Assembly (NCBI GenBank): GCA_035478775.1
Contig: DATIJG010000007.1
Location: 1-64,000 of the forward strand
Reading direction: 5' to 3'
Source: CAMLQK01 sp035478775
GTDB taxonomy: Bacteria; Patescibacteriota; Saccharimonadia; Saccharimonadales; UBA4665
Length of the DNA: 64,000 nt
The position numbers and the translations under genes are program-made. Every line of letters starts with the position of its first letter. Positions within the stretch are counted from its first letter, which is position 1. Positions 18,001 to 26,309 of the stretch are shown in pieces. The notes beneath the pieces were generated by a model that was not told the origin of the DNA, ran no database searches, and saw only the letters and a program-made list of their open reading frames with translations.

Positions 18001-19844
18001 CGCAGCACGTTCCGGCACGATACATCAAAAAACCTGTCGCGCCACCGGAAGCTGCGCCGCAACATAGCGAAAATGAACAACCAGCCAGTGCTCCGCAGCA
18101 AGACATTCCGGAAGTAACTAAAAAGACCCTTCAAGGTTACTTGGGCACACATTACCCCTTGTGGGCACAGGTACTTGCAAATCATTTTACGCCTGAAGAT
18201 GATCTAGTTGTGAACGCCGTCGCGGCCAAAAGCATTATCCGCGCTCTGCAAGACGTGTTCGGCGACAGCCGTTTGTACGCTTCTTTAGATAACGATGCCA
18301 AGCTAGCACTCGCCCAAACAGCGCCTTTGCTGTTTAAGGCCGACACGCCGTTGTCAGATTTTTCTGACACACAGATATCACTTATTAGTTCGCTGCTTGC
18401 AGGCGCGCCGGGCCGTGCGCTTGGTGCGCCGCTTGAGCAGATACAAAAGCTTATCGCTTCTGCTAAACCTAACAAACCCGTACCAGCGGCGATGCCAGCA
18501 CCAGCTCTAGCGCCGCAACCGCCCAAGACCACGCCTGCCCCCACAGCCAAGAATGAGGCCATACCTGCGCCGGGCCGCGCGCCCAAACCTCAACCCCAAA
18601 AGCCGCCGGCACAAAAGCAAACCGGCACAGGCGAACGCGCGGCCGCTCCTAAAACTCCTACAACGACTAACCCGGATGCTGACGACCAGCCCTCAGAAGC
18701 TGATATAGCTGACGATACAGATGACATCAACGTCGATGAAAGCTTAAACGAAATCGAAAAAAAACTGCGCAACGAAGAGGCAGGAGCCGAAACGGACATT
18801 GACCTACTCCGGTTATATATACGGCAAATCCGCCAGTACAAACTGCTTAATGCCAAGCAAGAAGTTGAGCTGGCAAAAGCCATCGAAGCAGGAAACGCAG
18901 CCGAAGAACAATTGCGCAAACAGCCGCCGGCCAACAAAGACGAACGGCGAACTTTAGAAAGAACAGCTTTAGAAGGCAAGCAGGCAAAAGAGCGGCTCAT
19001 TAACGCAAATTTGAGGTTAGCCATGGCTTGGGCATTCAAATATAAGTATGTAGTAAACGCCGCATTCACCGATCTGGACCGAATACAACATGCCAACCTC
19101 GGGCTCATACGGGCTGCTGAAAAGTTCGACTACCGAAAAGGCTATAAGTTTTCTACCTATGCCGTATGGTGGTTGAAACAAACACTTGGCAGAGGGGTAG
19201 ACAACGATTATCGAGAGATCCGCCAACCAGTGCATAGTCTGGAAATGGCGTCGCGGATTGTTAAAGTGCAGCAACAATTTGCCGCGGAACTTAAACAGCC
19301 TCCGAGCGACGTAGAGCTCCTGGAAATATTGACAGCCAAATATCCAAATGCAGATGCGCTTACGCTTCCAGGTATACAAGCTACGTTAAAGGCCATGAAT
19401 TACAGGGTCTATCCTTTCAGCACACCGCTTGGTAACGATACTGATGGTATACAGCTGGGCGATATCATTGCCGACAAATCCGATGAAACACAAACGAACG
19501 TGCGGGCTGTTGACCTTACAAGCGAACTTGTTATCAACTCTCTATCTAACGAATACCTCGTTACAAAACTCAAAGAGCTCGCAGAGCAGCATGCCGAACT
19601 CGCCAAAGCATTGCCAGCTATAATCTTGCATAACGGGTTACCTTTCGACATTGCCAAAATCGACCCCGATTTTACAGACATCGACATTGAGCCAGATAGG
19701 AAGTATATCCGCTCTGAAATAGGCCAATTGGTCGCCCGCGCAAAGGGGTTGCCTAAACCACTGACAACTCATCAAATAGGATATTTAGAGAGACGCGGCT
19801 TAGCCATACTCAAAGAAAACGTAGGTGACATCATAGATTTTTAA
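15018..19844 (+). CDS. SF2 helicase fused to a sigma-70 family factor
   Basis: A single 1608-codon frame. Residues about 180-560 are a DEAD/DEAH-type SF2 helicase of the type III restriction (ResIII) kind: Walker A GMGKT at 206-210, DEAHH at 310-314, TAT at 337-339, QMAGRGTR at 520-527. Residues about 650-1010 contain several HTH-like segments, one MerR-like (EQETAHTLGISLKIVRTFRN). A Pro/Ala-rich, then acidic, linker covers about 1130-1255. From 1260 there is a sigma-70 factor: region 1.2 (LLRLYIRQIRQYKLL), region 2 (NANLRLAMAWAFKYKY; FSTYAVWWLKQ at 1378-1388; RQPVH), region 3 and the 3.2 finger (LGDIIADKSDE). Region 4 is degenerate, with LTTHQIGYLERRGLAIL at the end. Probable cytoplasmic DNA-binding protein that recruits RNA polymerase; role inferred. 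Confidence 0.88.
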   Translation: MAEAIAHNGDGPQDISRVYKDPQFLDEAIALAGGAPFTDEHKNYQLKYAGVNTSDPRDLAAREPLYVQTLRILAEERLGDRRQAKALGHIGAASELGKTQRWNDAWVNALTEERLSQIALVPETRSVGRPALKPSVINVGTMLDALKLSDDIEAERSPLLRRHQYPYAYDLQEFADSEPQIARFVDSTGTQHELLVRAATVDGPTGMGKTPLAAYTLVHMGVGRLVTQEDGTAEAKMGIVVVPSNDLKGQYLGQTGNDTFRMFAQGTKVGGRNPSYPFNCDIKIINTWEYTKYVRDGKLDGRPIGVQVFDEAHHITEPLVLDTFIKHASSVPTIGFTATTAYNETKDVKKILPYVIKHADTLSYMFDGVLNKGQLFMVPISGLVLEQFEAEGRALSKQEKEEIIQRVAREVTFSLVMPWLEEGRRGIIYCKAGNKAGNAIDMAKYFDGVELSNGHIVRAEALHTFKKSDDISNQEARQLFREGELDLFTSIDYGREGLDEAIDFVAVAFDGIASVLKYRQMAGRGTRLSQEFPYTMYAQLAMPGFVRADSKSIFDSFGVPTVEQGQVIGERPPASGRISRIERDRQQKATDTTDNLPNRIKELLQSIQGKPVGEVYTTLDKRFVPPEFIRFDAIYAPTEGNISVVAAQKRLEKSGYAWVGVYEPDDNDKMVLARYYEPTAATFFTENPVPPKRRPEEFTEQETAHTLGISLKIVRTFRNRLEGTPLAAFPRIADSGKEARHFSAKAVTWMQAELEKAPLAGEQDWNAARIAREYDLDLSMVNQNIDDTDKEQSYLRRVEDIPGKRFSTRDCWDEPYARAIGTRLKARQELYTATPSATDDDWSLARIAHTAGVPHEKVESFLNEDDRASLQDMKTTGPGRIRILGHLTAERAALVVTRIEESLQNVLPGHLIPYAAVQERLERIVRDPPRWLDIEKITISTDTKPMRVTTWEGLRLCEEKFGRDPHVAPIDFSRLPQNAEDTDFDKLTYAYQVQSQHVPARYIKKPVAPPEAAPQHSENEQPASAPQQDIPEVTKKTLQGYLGTHYPLWAQVLANHFTPEDDLVVNAVAAKSIIRALQDVFGDSRLYASLDNDAKLALAQTAPLLFKADTPLSDFSDTQISLISSLLAGAPGRALGAPLEQIQKLIASAKPNKPVPAAMPAPALAPQPPKTTPAPTAKNEAIPAPGRAPKPQPQKPPAQKQTGTGERAAAPKTPTTTNPDADDQPSEADIADDTDDINVDESLNEIEKKLRNEEAGAETDIDLLRLYIRQIRQYKLLNAKQEVELAKAIEAGNAAEEQLRKQPPANKDERRTLERTALEGKQAKERLINANLRLAMAWAFKYKYVVNAAFTDLDRIQHANLGLIRAAEKFDYRKGYKFSTYAVWWLKQTLGRGVDNDYREIRQPVHSLEMASRIVKVQQQFAAELKQPPSDVELLEILTAKYPNADALTLPGIQATLKAMNYRVYPFSTPLGNDTDGIQLGDIIADKSDETQTNVRAVDLTSELVINSLSNEYLVTKLKELAEQHAELAKALPAIILHNGLPFDIAKIDPDFTDIDIEPDRKYIRSEIGQLVARAKGLPKPLTTHQIGYLERRGLAILKENVGDIIDF

Positions 19845-19946
19845 ATAGCTTATATGCGTCCCGTTTCGCATGTCATGGCCACTTGCAAGCCCTGTATATG
19901 CGTAATTATAAGTTGCCTTTTTAAATCAAATTGATAATAATAAAGT

Positions 19947-21149
19947 ATGATAAAAAATTCTATGTCCCCAGAGTTGCCATTCGAAAATCCCAGCTTGCCA
20001 GAGGGCGTAGAGCTCACAGATATTGGTTTACCGTTTGGCTCTTACAATTTTGCCGCAACCGATGTGGGCAATGGCGAGACTGCCCTAGAAGGACGTGCCG
20101 TCAAAAAGGCGGCCGCTGGTAATGGGCTGGATGCACCTGATACTGGTGAAACGCAGCTCATCGTGGTTAATGAGCATGGCATTGTTTCAGGGCCACAAAC
20201 GCTCTGGACGCCGGAGCCTACGCCAACACCGCCACTGCTGCGGCGTCTTACAGGCGGCCGCTTCGGCCGACCCGCACAGAAGGGCGACGAAATAGAAGAC
20301 ATCCGGTCACTCGACACAGGCCTGTGGGCTACCGAGGCAGAAGAGGGTCGTGATCCGCTCGATGAACTCGTCCTGCAGTGCCTTACCCGAGTTGCCTACG
20401 TCAAGGGTAAAGCCATACCTTTTCCGGCAATTGCCTGGACAACCAAAAAGCAGTTGCTTGCAGGCCAGTTCCCAGATACTAACTTCCTTCAATTTAGAGA
20501 CGTTCCGTACCCCTCGCTTGAGCCTGTGCAGCTTGGCAACGCTCTTGTTATTCCAGGCAAAAACGCTATGGGAATCTGGGCGCTTGGCGATGGAAACTTC
20601 GATGTTGGTTTTCGCCCTGAGGGTTGGAATCATGACTTTTTGGTTGGCGAAGTTGGGTTGGCAAGCGACGGTATAGCCACGAACATTCGCAGATTTGGCA
20701 TCGCCGAAAAGGATCGGCGACGCTGGCTAAGGTATAAAGCCGGTTTTTGCAGCCCGCCCGTTCCACTTAACGAGTGGGAATCCTTCGCATTATTGCACGG
20801 TATTGAAGATAGGAAGCCTAACGACCCATATACGCCTGACGACTTATATAAGTACAGGATAGGTACCGCCCGTATCACGCGAAACTCTCAGGGCAAATAC
20901 GCAATCGATAATATCAGTCACGAGCCATTATTGGTGCCCGAACACCTGCCAGGCAGAACTGAGCTTCACCCCGATATCCGCGAAGTGGTATACATGGACG
21001 GAGCCGTAACTCGATATACTAACGCCAGCTCTTACCCTAGTATCGAAGCTTATCCGCAATTCGGTGATGCTAAAACCATTAAAATGACTATTTCCAGCCT
21101 TGCATTTAAGAATATTATCAGCCAATGGGAGCGCACACCGGTTGATTAA
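19947..21149 (+). CDS. hypothetical protein, 400 aa, downstream of helicase-sigma fusion
   Basis: Not recognised. A soluble protein without signal or membrane segments. Visible features are a Pro/Thr stretch (WTPEPTPTPPLL, near 88-99), a conserved-looking core rich in Gly and aromatic residues (NAMGIWALGDGNFDVGF, EGWNHDFLVGEVGL) and a RRWLRYKAGFCSPP segment. It starts 102 bases after the fusion gene on the same strand and converges with the gene at 22031 with 6 bases between the stops. ATG 19962 is an alternative start. Its position suggests a part in the same system, but nothing in the sequence gives a function. Confidence 0.7.
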   Translation: MIKNSMSPELPFENPSLPEGVELTDIGLPFGSYNFAATDVGNGETALEGRAVKKAAAGNGLDAPDTGETQLIVVNEHGIVSGPQTLWTPEPTPTPPLLRRLTGGRFGRPAQKGDEIEDIRSLDTGLWATEAEEGRDPLDELVLQCLTRVAYVKGKAIPFPAIAWTTKKQLLAGQFPDTNFLQFRDVPYPSLEPVQLGNALVIPGKNAMGIWALGDGNFDVGFRPEGWNHDFLVGEVGLASDGIATNIRRFGIAEKDRRRWLRYKAGFCSPPVPLNEWESFALLHGIEDRKPNDPYTPDDLYKYRIGTARITRNSQGKYAIDNISHEPLLVPEHLPGRTELHPDIREVVYMDGAVTRYTNASSYPSIEAYPQFGDAKTIKMTISSLAFKNIISQWERTPVD

Positions 21150-21155
21150 AGCTAG

Positions 21156-22031
21156 CTACTGAGCGCGCTCGCGCGCCGCGGTAAAATCGGCGGTGAATTC
21201 TTGCACGACATCCCGCAGAACATATGTTGCGCGAGCAACTGTTGCCTGGCTTGCACCGTCATAATTTTTTGTAATGCTGGCTGCAATTTCGTCTACGGCC
21301 ATAGCATTTAACTCACTCACGCGATGTTTTAGCAACCCAGCAACGCCCCAAACGCGGTAGTCGGCTAGCCTAGAAGAATCATCATAGTACTCAAGCCCAG
21401 ACAGCCCAGACAATTCAAGATCGAACCTACTATGTTTGTTTTGTTGTTGTCCGAATGTTTCAGCCTCGTCTCCAGGTCGTATGAGCGCGCAGCCAGAGAC
21501 TTGGTCGAGATTGTCGCAGAAAAGGGCGATGTCGTTTGCGGAGGGAGCGTTGGGTATATTATTGACCCCTATGCTGGATAGAGCCCGTTTAATAGCGTCT
21601 CGGCTCTGCTTGCCATAATGACCGGCCACATCGTGACGCCGCAACACCCCATAGCCAGCAGTAAGCATAGTGCGCACATCATTTAGCCCATTGTTTCTCA
21701 ACTTTCCGGCAAGTTGTGTGGTCGCACGCTCACTCAGGCCGCCTGCTTGCGACAACAAGGAACCCATATCTGCGTTTAACCCTTCGCCAATCGTCGCCAG
21801 TTCCGCCGAATATCGGTTATCGACTGCATGCTCTTTGACTATAGGGTCGTAGTATGACTCAGGCAAACCGTTAAAGGTTGCACCAAAATTAATTTCGGTG
21901 CCTTCTGCCGCTGTAGCGCCAAGTGCCTGGTGCATTTCTTGAAGTTGCTGACGCCATTCAGGGTTTGAGGCCTGGTCGGCATTAACAAAAAAAGAGGCAG
22001 TAATTTCAACACGTACGGGTTTTTGTGGCAT
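21156..22031 (-). CDS. hypothetical protein with RNAP alpha-CTD-like segment
   Basis: 291 residues, soluble. Residues about 98-156 follow the pattern of the RNA polymerase alpha C-terminal domain: LSERATTQL, then GLNDVRTMLT, then HYGKQSRDAIKRALSSIGV, comparable with the alpha-CTD series LT.RS.N.L, I..IGDL, LGKKSL.EIK..L...GL. This is a helix-hairpin-helix-type DNA and protein contact domain. The flanking sequences are not recognised; the C terminus is helical (ATVARATYVLRDVVQEF). The gene converges on the 400-aa gene that follows the helicase-sigma fusion. The alpha-CTD match is by eye and needs a profile search. Confidence 0.6.
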   Translation of the reverse strand: MPQKPVRVEITASFFVNADQASNPEWRQQLQEMHQALGATAAEGTEINFGATFNGLPESYYDPIVKEHAVDNRYSAELATIGEGLNADMGSLLSQAGGLSERATTQLAGKLRNNGLNDVRTMLTAGYGVLRRHDVAGHYGKQSRDAIKRALSSIGVNNIPNAPSANDIALFCDNLDQVSGCALIRPGDEAETFGQQQNKHSRFDLELSGLSGLEYYDDSSRLADYRVWGVAGLLKHRVSELNAMAVDEIAASITKNYDGASQATVARATYVLRDVVQEFTADFTAARERAQ

Positions 22032-22043
22032 TTGCCTATAATA
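22032..22043 (-). promoter_or_regulatory. -10 box with leaderless start, 22031 gene
   Basis: Minus-strand TATTAT (22038-22043), six bases, then ATG at 22031; no Shine-Dalgarno. Confidence 0.6.
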
Positions 22044-22088
22044 CCATAAATTTTACAAAGGCAGGTAGCTCGTTTTATCCGTTTAGTT

Positions 22089-24500
22089 TTACCCGCTCAC
22101 CATGTAATAAAAACTGTACACTATGCCGGCAGCGGCATTCACAGGCGAAATTTGAATGGTGAACGAGGTCGCAGTTACGGCCGTGACTTTCGCTGTAAGC
22201 GACCCAGTGGCCGCCCCAACCGCAGAGGTAGGCATTATAATAACTGATTTCGGCGGCGAACCGTAGGTCATGTTTAAGGTAACCGTTGTATCGCACGTTG
22301 CGGGCGAGCCAGAGCCAGCGGTTATAGTAAACGAGCCGGCCACGTCCGTAGAGCCAGCGGTCATTGCCGCGCTCGGTGCGGTACCGCAATTTGTTGGCGT
22401 GCTTACGGTGGGGGCCGTGGTCTGTGTAGTGGTGATGTGGGCATTTGTTAAACTGAGCGTCGCAAAAGCTGGTGCCGTTCCGGTAATATCGATATGCATT
22501 GCAGATGTATCGGCGGTAAACAGGGGCGTGCTATTGGCATCTTGAATTTGAAACTCGGTGGCCGAATCGTTACCAGGTGTCGGTTTGACGACCGTTGTCC
22601 CGATAACCGTAGTGGCGATGTTAGAGTTGCCGTTGCCAATCTGGATACTTGAGGCGTTAAAGTTACCGACATTCAAAACGCTGGAGTTGATAGTGTCAAA
22701 AATAGGGGAATATACCGCTGTCGCGCTGCTTGTGGCACCATTTACATCTAACGTATATTGCGGATTGTTATTGTCGATGCCCACATTCCCGCTAGATGTA
22801 ATGTGCAGCCTGTCGAACAGCGTATTGGGGTTACTACCGCTTATTATTTGCAACGGGGTACTGCCGGGCACCGACGGATTAAGCACTACGGCAGCTTCGG
22901 CCCAGTCGGCCTGAGTCACTTGCCAGCTTAAATTGACAAGGCCGCCGTTAGCCGCTACGTCACCGGTGCATCCAGTCGTAAAAAAGAGTTGGACGACAGA
23001 CCACCGCACAGTTTCACCAGTGGTGAAGGGTGTGCATGTTTCTTGGCTGCTATCTTTATCTGCGCCAAAAGCATCGACTACTACTTGGCTGGTATTAGTG
23101 GTCGAAATGCCTAAACTTGTTGGTTGGGTGCCGGCATTTGCGCCCGTAGCCGTAACCGGCGTGCCGAAAGGCGTCGTTTGGTTCACGTTGTAATACGAGG
23201 CCGCTCCCATGGTGGTGCCAGGGCCGCCATTCGTTGCCGACAATGTGAACGTACCGCTTGGCGGGTTTAAAAGATACCACATATACGCCTTAACACCGCC
23301 CGAAAAGAATTGGCCGGAGACCACAGAAGCCAGCGCAATTAAGGGGCGGCCATCGTAGGTAAGGCCGGTTGCGGCAAAATTAGTCACGACCATTAAAAGA
23401 CGGCCCTGTTTCGCGGCGACTGTAAAACTCATCGACAACGTGCCACCAGTTGAAACCACTTTAGCGGCATTATCTAGCTGAATACCGCCTTGGGCAGATT
23501 GGCCTGTCTCAAGAATAATATCACCGCCGTTAGCACCGCCAGTGCCGTTCGACCCTTGGATGGTGAGGTTCGCACCCGTAATGTCATTTCCGACCCCTGC
23601 GCCGCCGCGGATGGTCGCAGCCGTAGGGGAAGCACTGTCGTTGCCGAGAACAATTTGGTTATTCGCGGTGTCCACGGTAAAAGTGTTTTGGCTGGCGGCA
23701 TTTTTTACCTGCAAAGCAGTTGATGAGTTGGCCGCCGCTTGCAAATGCAATGCCGCACCGGCAGTGAGGGTTGTTCCAGATTGACTGAGTAACGAACCTT
23801 GGACACTACTTGACGAATTGAACATCGCCAACTGTCCAGCCTGGCCACTGCCAGCAAGGCCGCCGCCACCTGCCGCAGCCGACGTATTAGTTATTATATT
23901 GGTCGTATAGTTGTTCGTCAGCGAACCCGGGCCAGCGGCTCCTTGTAAATATACGAACCCTGTTCCGTCGTAGTATCCGAGCTGGTTTCTGGCTTGGTCG
24001 TAGTAAAGCTGCCCAGCGGTAGGGTTGACCGGTTGCGTTGACGGCTGCAAGGCAATCACACTATCGACAGCCAAGTTCCCATTAACCGTCAAAGTGTCCG
24101 CAGCTTGCGAGACATGTGTAAGCTGCCGGTCTAAAGCAGAAAGCGACGTCGTTTGCGGCTTAAGACGCGAACTTGCATTGGCGTTTTGCGAGCCAGCGCC
24201 CGACGCCCGCTTATTCGCGTTAAAACGAAGAGTTAGCATAACCGCTACAATAATTCCTGCGACAATCAATATAAGGCCAACAATCCTACCGATTGTAAAC
24301 CGTTTTGGAGCACGATTTTTGGGCAGCGGCGGGTTATCGTTTAGGTTATTTGGGCTCACCAAAGGAGACTGATTGGAAGGCGAGTCTAGCGTATCTAAAG
24401 ACTCTCGATCGGTCTGATTTATGCCTGAAGTTGTTGGCTGTAACGGGCCATCCATCTGTTTTATTTTCCCAAAAATGTAATTACCCTTGGGGCAATGCAT
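22089..24500 (-). CDS. large membrane-anchored surface protein with fibre-like repeats
   Basis: 803 residues. A polar N terminus, one membrane helix at about 74-96 (RIVGLILIVAGIIVAV), then some 700 residues rich in Thr, Ser, Gly, Ala and Asn and nearly free of Lys and Glu. Several segments resemble phage-fibre and chaperone-tailed surface proteins (AGQLAMFNSSSSVQGSLL, GTTLTAGAALHLQAAANS, GNVGIDNNNPQYTLDVNGA). The C terminus (PPKSVIIMPTSAVGAATGS) resembles a tail-spike end domain. The ATG at 24500 is uncertain; ATG 24452 would remove 16 residues. Probably displayed outside, with an adhesive or structural role. It lies 96 bases after the 25448 gene on the same strand. Confidence 0.75.
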   Translation of the reverse strand: MHCPKGNYIFGKIKQMDGPLQPTTSGINQTDRESLDTLDSPSNQSPLVSPNNLNDNPPLPKNRAPKRFTIGRIVGLILIVAGIIVAVMLTLRFNANKRASGAGSQNANASSRLKPQTTSLSALDRQLTHVSQAADTLTVNGNLAVDSVIALQPSTQPVNPTAGQLYYDQARNQLGYYDGTGFVYLQGAAGPGSLTNNYTTNIITNTSAAAGGGGLAGSGQAGQLAMFNSSSSVQGSLLSQSGTTLTAGAALHLQAAANSSTALQVKNAASQNTFTVDTANNQIVLGNDSASPTAATIRGGAGVGNDITGANLTIQGSNGTGGANGGDIILETGQSAQGGIQLDNAAKVVSTGGTLSMSFTVAAKQGRLLMVVTNFAATGLTYDGRPLIALASVVSGQFFSGGVKAYMWYLLNPPSGTFTLSATNGGPGTTMGAASYYNVNQTTPFGTPVTATGANAGTQPTSLGISTTNTSQVVVDAFGADKDSSQETCTPFTTGETVRWSVVQLFFTTGCTGDVAANGGLVNLSWQVTQADWAEAAVVLNPSVPGSTPLQIISGSNPNTLFDRLHITSSGNVGIDNNNPQYTLDVNGATSSATAVYSPIFDTINSSVLNVGNFNASSIQIGNGNSNIATTVIGTTVVKPTPGNDSATEFQIQDANSTPLFTADTSAMHIDITGTAPAFATLSLTNAHITTTQTTAPTVSTPTNCGTAPSAAMTAGSTDVAGSFTITAGSGSPATCDTTVTLNMTYGSPPKSVIIMPTSAVGAATGSLTAKVTAVTATSFTIQISPVNAAAGIVYSFYYMVSG

Positions 24501-24596
24501 TTTGGCGTTGCCCTTTAGCGTGTCTAGCTCTCACCTATAAAACGTACTATTACAACTATAGCAATACGCCGGTAAGGTTACAACCAGCTTATGGTT

Positions 24597-25448
24597 TTAG
24601 CTGAATAAAACGCCGTACGCGGCCACAATCGTAATAATTAGTACGCCGATTGCTGCAACTATAACATCGACCAGCCCTTTGCGGAGTGCCGATTGCGCCA
24701 GCGGGTTGCGCCCGATGGATATCACTTGGTTTCTGATTGCAGCGTATAGCATAGTTGTTATCGCGGCAAAACCAAGAATTAGGGCACACGCTCCGAGTAG
24801 CACCCGTAGCGGCGACACCTGTTTGCCGGTAATGCTATTAGCGACAGACTGCAGAAAAGGCGGCAAAATTGATGCAATAGCCGTTTCGGAAGTGCTGGCA
24901 GAGTAGTAGCTAACGTTCACCGTAATGGGCAGCAAGCCAACCTTGACGAATATTTTTTGCCCGTTTGTTGCAGTAAAGGCCTTGGTAACAGTTTTTACAG
25001 AACTTAAATCTGCTTGCGCCGTGCCGACTATTTCAGAGGCAGCTGTCGCCTTCATGCCAATGCCGCTGACCGGCGAAGAGGTGATTTTGTCGCCGATACG
25101 TACCGGCCCGCTAGCATCACTCACAAACGCATCAACCGTGCCGCCAACAGCAACTTGCACGCTGCCGTGTTCGCCGGTCGATAGTTCAATAAGCGGGCTG
25201 TTGGCGGCGACTCCTACCAACGTGGCTGCAGTGCTGTTTGAAGCAGGTACTGCAAGGCCAGATTTAGCTGCTGCAAGGCTCATAAGCGTGCCTTGCGCAA
25301 TGTCACTATTATCTGTTTGGTACGACTGGGAAATGGCACTCGAAGAAGCTGCGTGAGCGACACTACAGGAGAGGTTTAATAGTAACACCAAATAAAGAAT
25401 CAGCACGGCGGGCGCACTTATGATCGACAATCTTTTACCTAGTTTCAT
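24597..25448 (-). CDS. secreted/membrane protein, 283 aa, partner of the 803-aa surface protein
   Basis: An N-terminal signal peptide at about 1-33 (hydrophobic LILYLVLLLNLSCSVAHA), an extracytoplasmic part with two similar segments (DIAQGTLMSLAA; VGVAANSPLIELSTGEHG; KITSSPVSGIGMKA; VGTAQADLSSV), and two C-terminal membrane helices at about 215-238 and 259-281. This type of sequence occurs in Patescibacteria next to fibre-like surface proteins; I recall no assigned function. It could anchor or display the protein encoded just downstream. A Cys at about 28 within LNLSCS could be a lipobox, but weakly. Confidence 0.7.
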   Translation of the reverse strand: MKLGKRLSIISAPAVLILYLVLLLNLSCSVAHAASSSAISQSYQTDNSDIAQGTLMSLAAAKSGLAVPASNSTAATLVGVAANSPLIELSTGEHGSVQVAVGGTVDAFVSDASGPVRIGDKITSSPVSGIGMKATAASEIVGTAQADLSSVKTVTKAFTATNGQKIFVKVGLLPITVNVSYYSASTSETAIASILPPFLQSVANSITGKQVSPLRVLLGACALILGFAAITTMLYAAIRNQVISIGRNPLAQSALRKGLVDVIVAAIGVLIITIVAAYGVLFS

Positions 25449-25612
25449 TACCAGTCTGCTTGCATTACAGCGCCTTATGCATTAAAAAACGATTATGGTT
25501 TAATAATAGCATTGCCGGGCGGTAAATACTACGAAGCCTCGGCTGCTAGCGATTCCGAAGCCGCCAGCAATTCGTAATAATTCACATACCGCCAGTTTGT
25601 AATTTAGTACCG

Positions 25613-25625
25613 TATAATAGTTGCT
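25613..25625 (+). promoter_or_regulatory. -10 box with leaderless start, OmpR-type regulator gene
   Basis: TATAAT (25613-25618), seven bases, then ATG at 25626; no Shine-Dalgarno. Confidence 0.65.
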
Positions 25626-26309
25626 ATGCGCTTACTAATTATTGAAGATGAAGCCCGCATCGCGGCAGCGCTAAAAAGAGCACTTGAGCTGCAACATTAT
25701 GCTGTAGACGTTATTGGTGATGCTGACAGTGGTTTGGCCGCCGCTATTGACCCAGACTACGACCTAGTGATACTTGACCGCATGCTGCCCGGTAGCATGG
25801 ATGGCGTTGCCATATGCCAACAAGTCCGACAACAAGGCGTTGCTACGCCAATCATTATGCTCACTGCGCTTGGCGAAGTTGACGACCGTGTAGATGGCTT
25901 GCAGGCCGGTGCCGATGACTACCTCCAAAAGCCATTTGCTATGAAAGAATTGATTGCCCGTGTGCAAACATTATTGCGCCGGCCGCGCCACACACTCGGA
26001 ACAACTCTTATGGCCGACGACCTTGCATATGACCCTGTTACATTTGCCGTAACCCGTGGCGGCAAGCTGTTAACGCTATCCGCAAAAGAGGTCAAGCTGC
26101 TGGAATACCTGTTATATAATCAGGGGCAAGTACTAAGTAAGGACAAAATTATCAGCCACGTATGGAACGACGACACCATTATCGTGCCGAACACGGTCGA
26201 GGTTTACATGGGCTACCTGCGCCGCAAGGTTGATACCGCATTTCCCGATAAACCGCCGCTTATCCATACCGTGCGTGGCTTTGGCTACCGTTTGGGAGTA
26301 AACAAATAA
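25626..26309 (+). CDS. OmpR/PhoB-family response regulator
   Basis: A 227-residue regulator with a receiver domain (acidic E7, D8; phospho-acceptor D51 in VILDRMLPG; K102 region YLQKPF) and a C-terminal winged-helix DNA-binding domain (LSAKEVKLLEYLLYNQGQ, VYMGYLRRKVD, HTVRGFGYRLG). Its stop overlaps the kinase start by one base. It is the first gene of a run that continues with an FMN-binding protein, ApbE and an electron-transfer membrane protein, so control of that module by redox or envelope signals is a reasonable inference. Confidence 0.96.
   Translation: MRLLIIEDEARIAAALKRALELQHYAVDVIGDADSGLAAAIDPDYDLVILDRMLPGSMDGVAICQQVRQQGVATPIIMLTALGEVDDRVDGLQAGADDYLQKPFAMKELIARVQTLLRRPRHTLGTTLMADDLAYDPVTFAVTRGGKLLTLSAKEVKLLEYLLYNQGQVLSKDKIISHVWNDDTIIVPNTVEVYMGYLRRKVDTAFPDKPPLIHTVRGFGYRLGVNK

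Noticed and set aside
17434..19108. Long minus-strand frames opposite the helicase-sigma gene
   Set aside because: Serine/arginine-rich shadows of the plus-strand coding sequence without promoters or homology.
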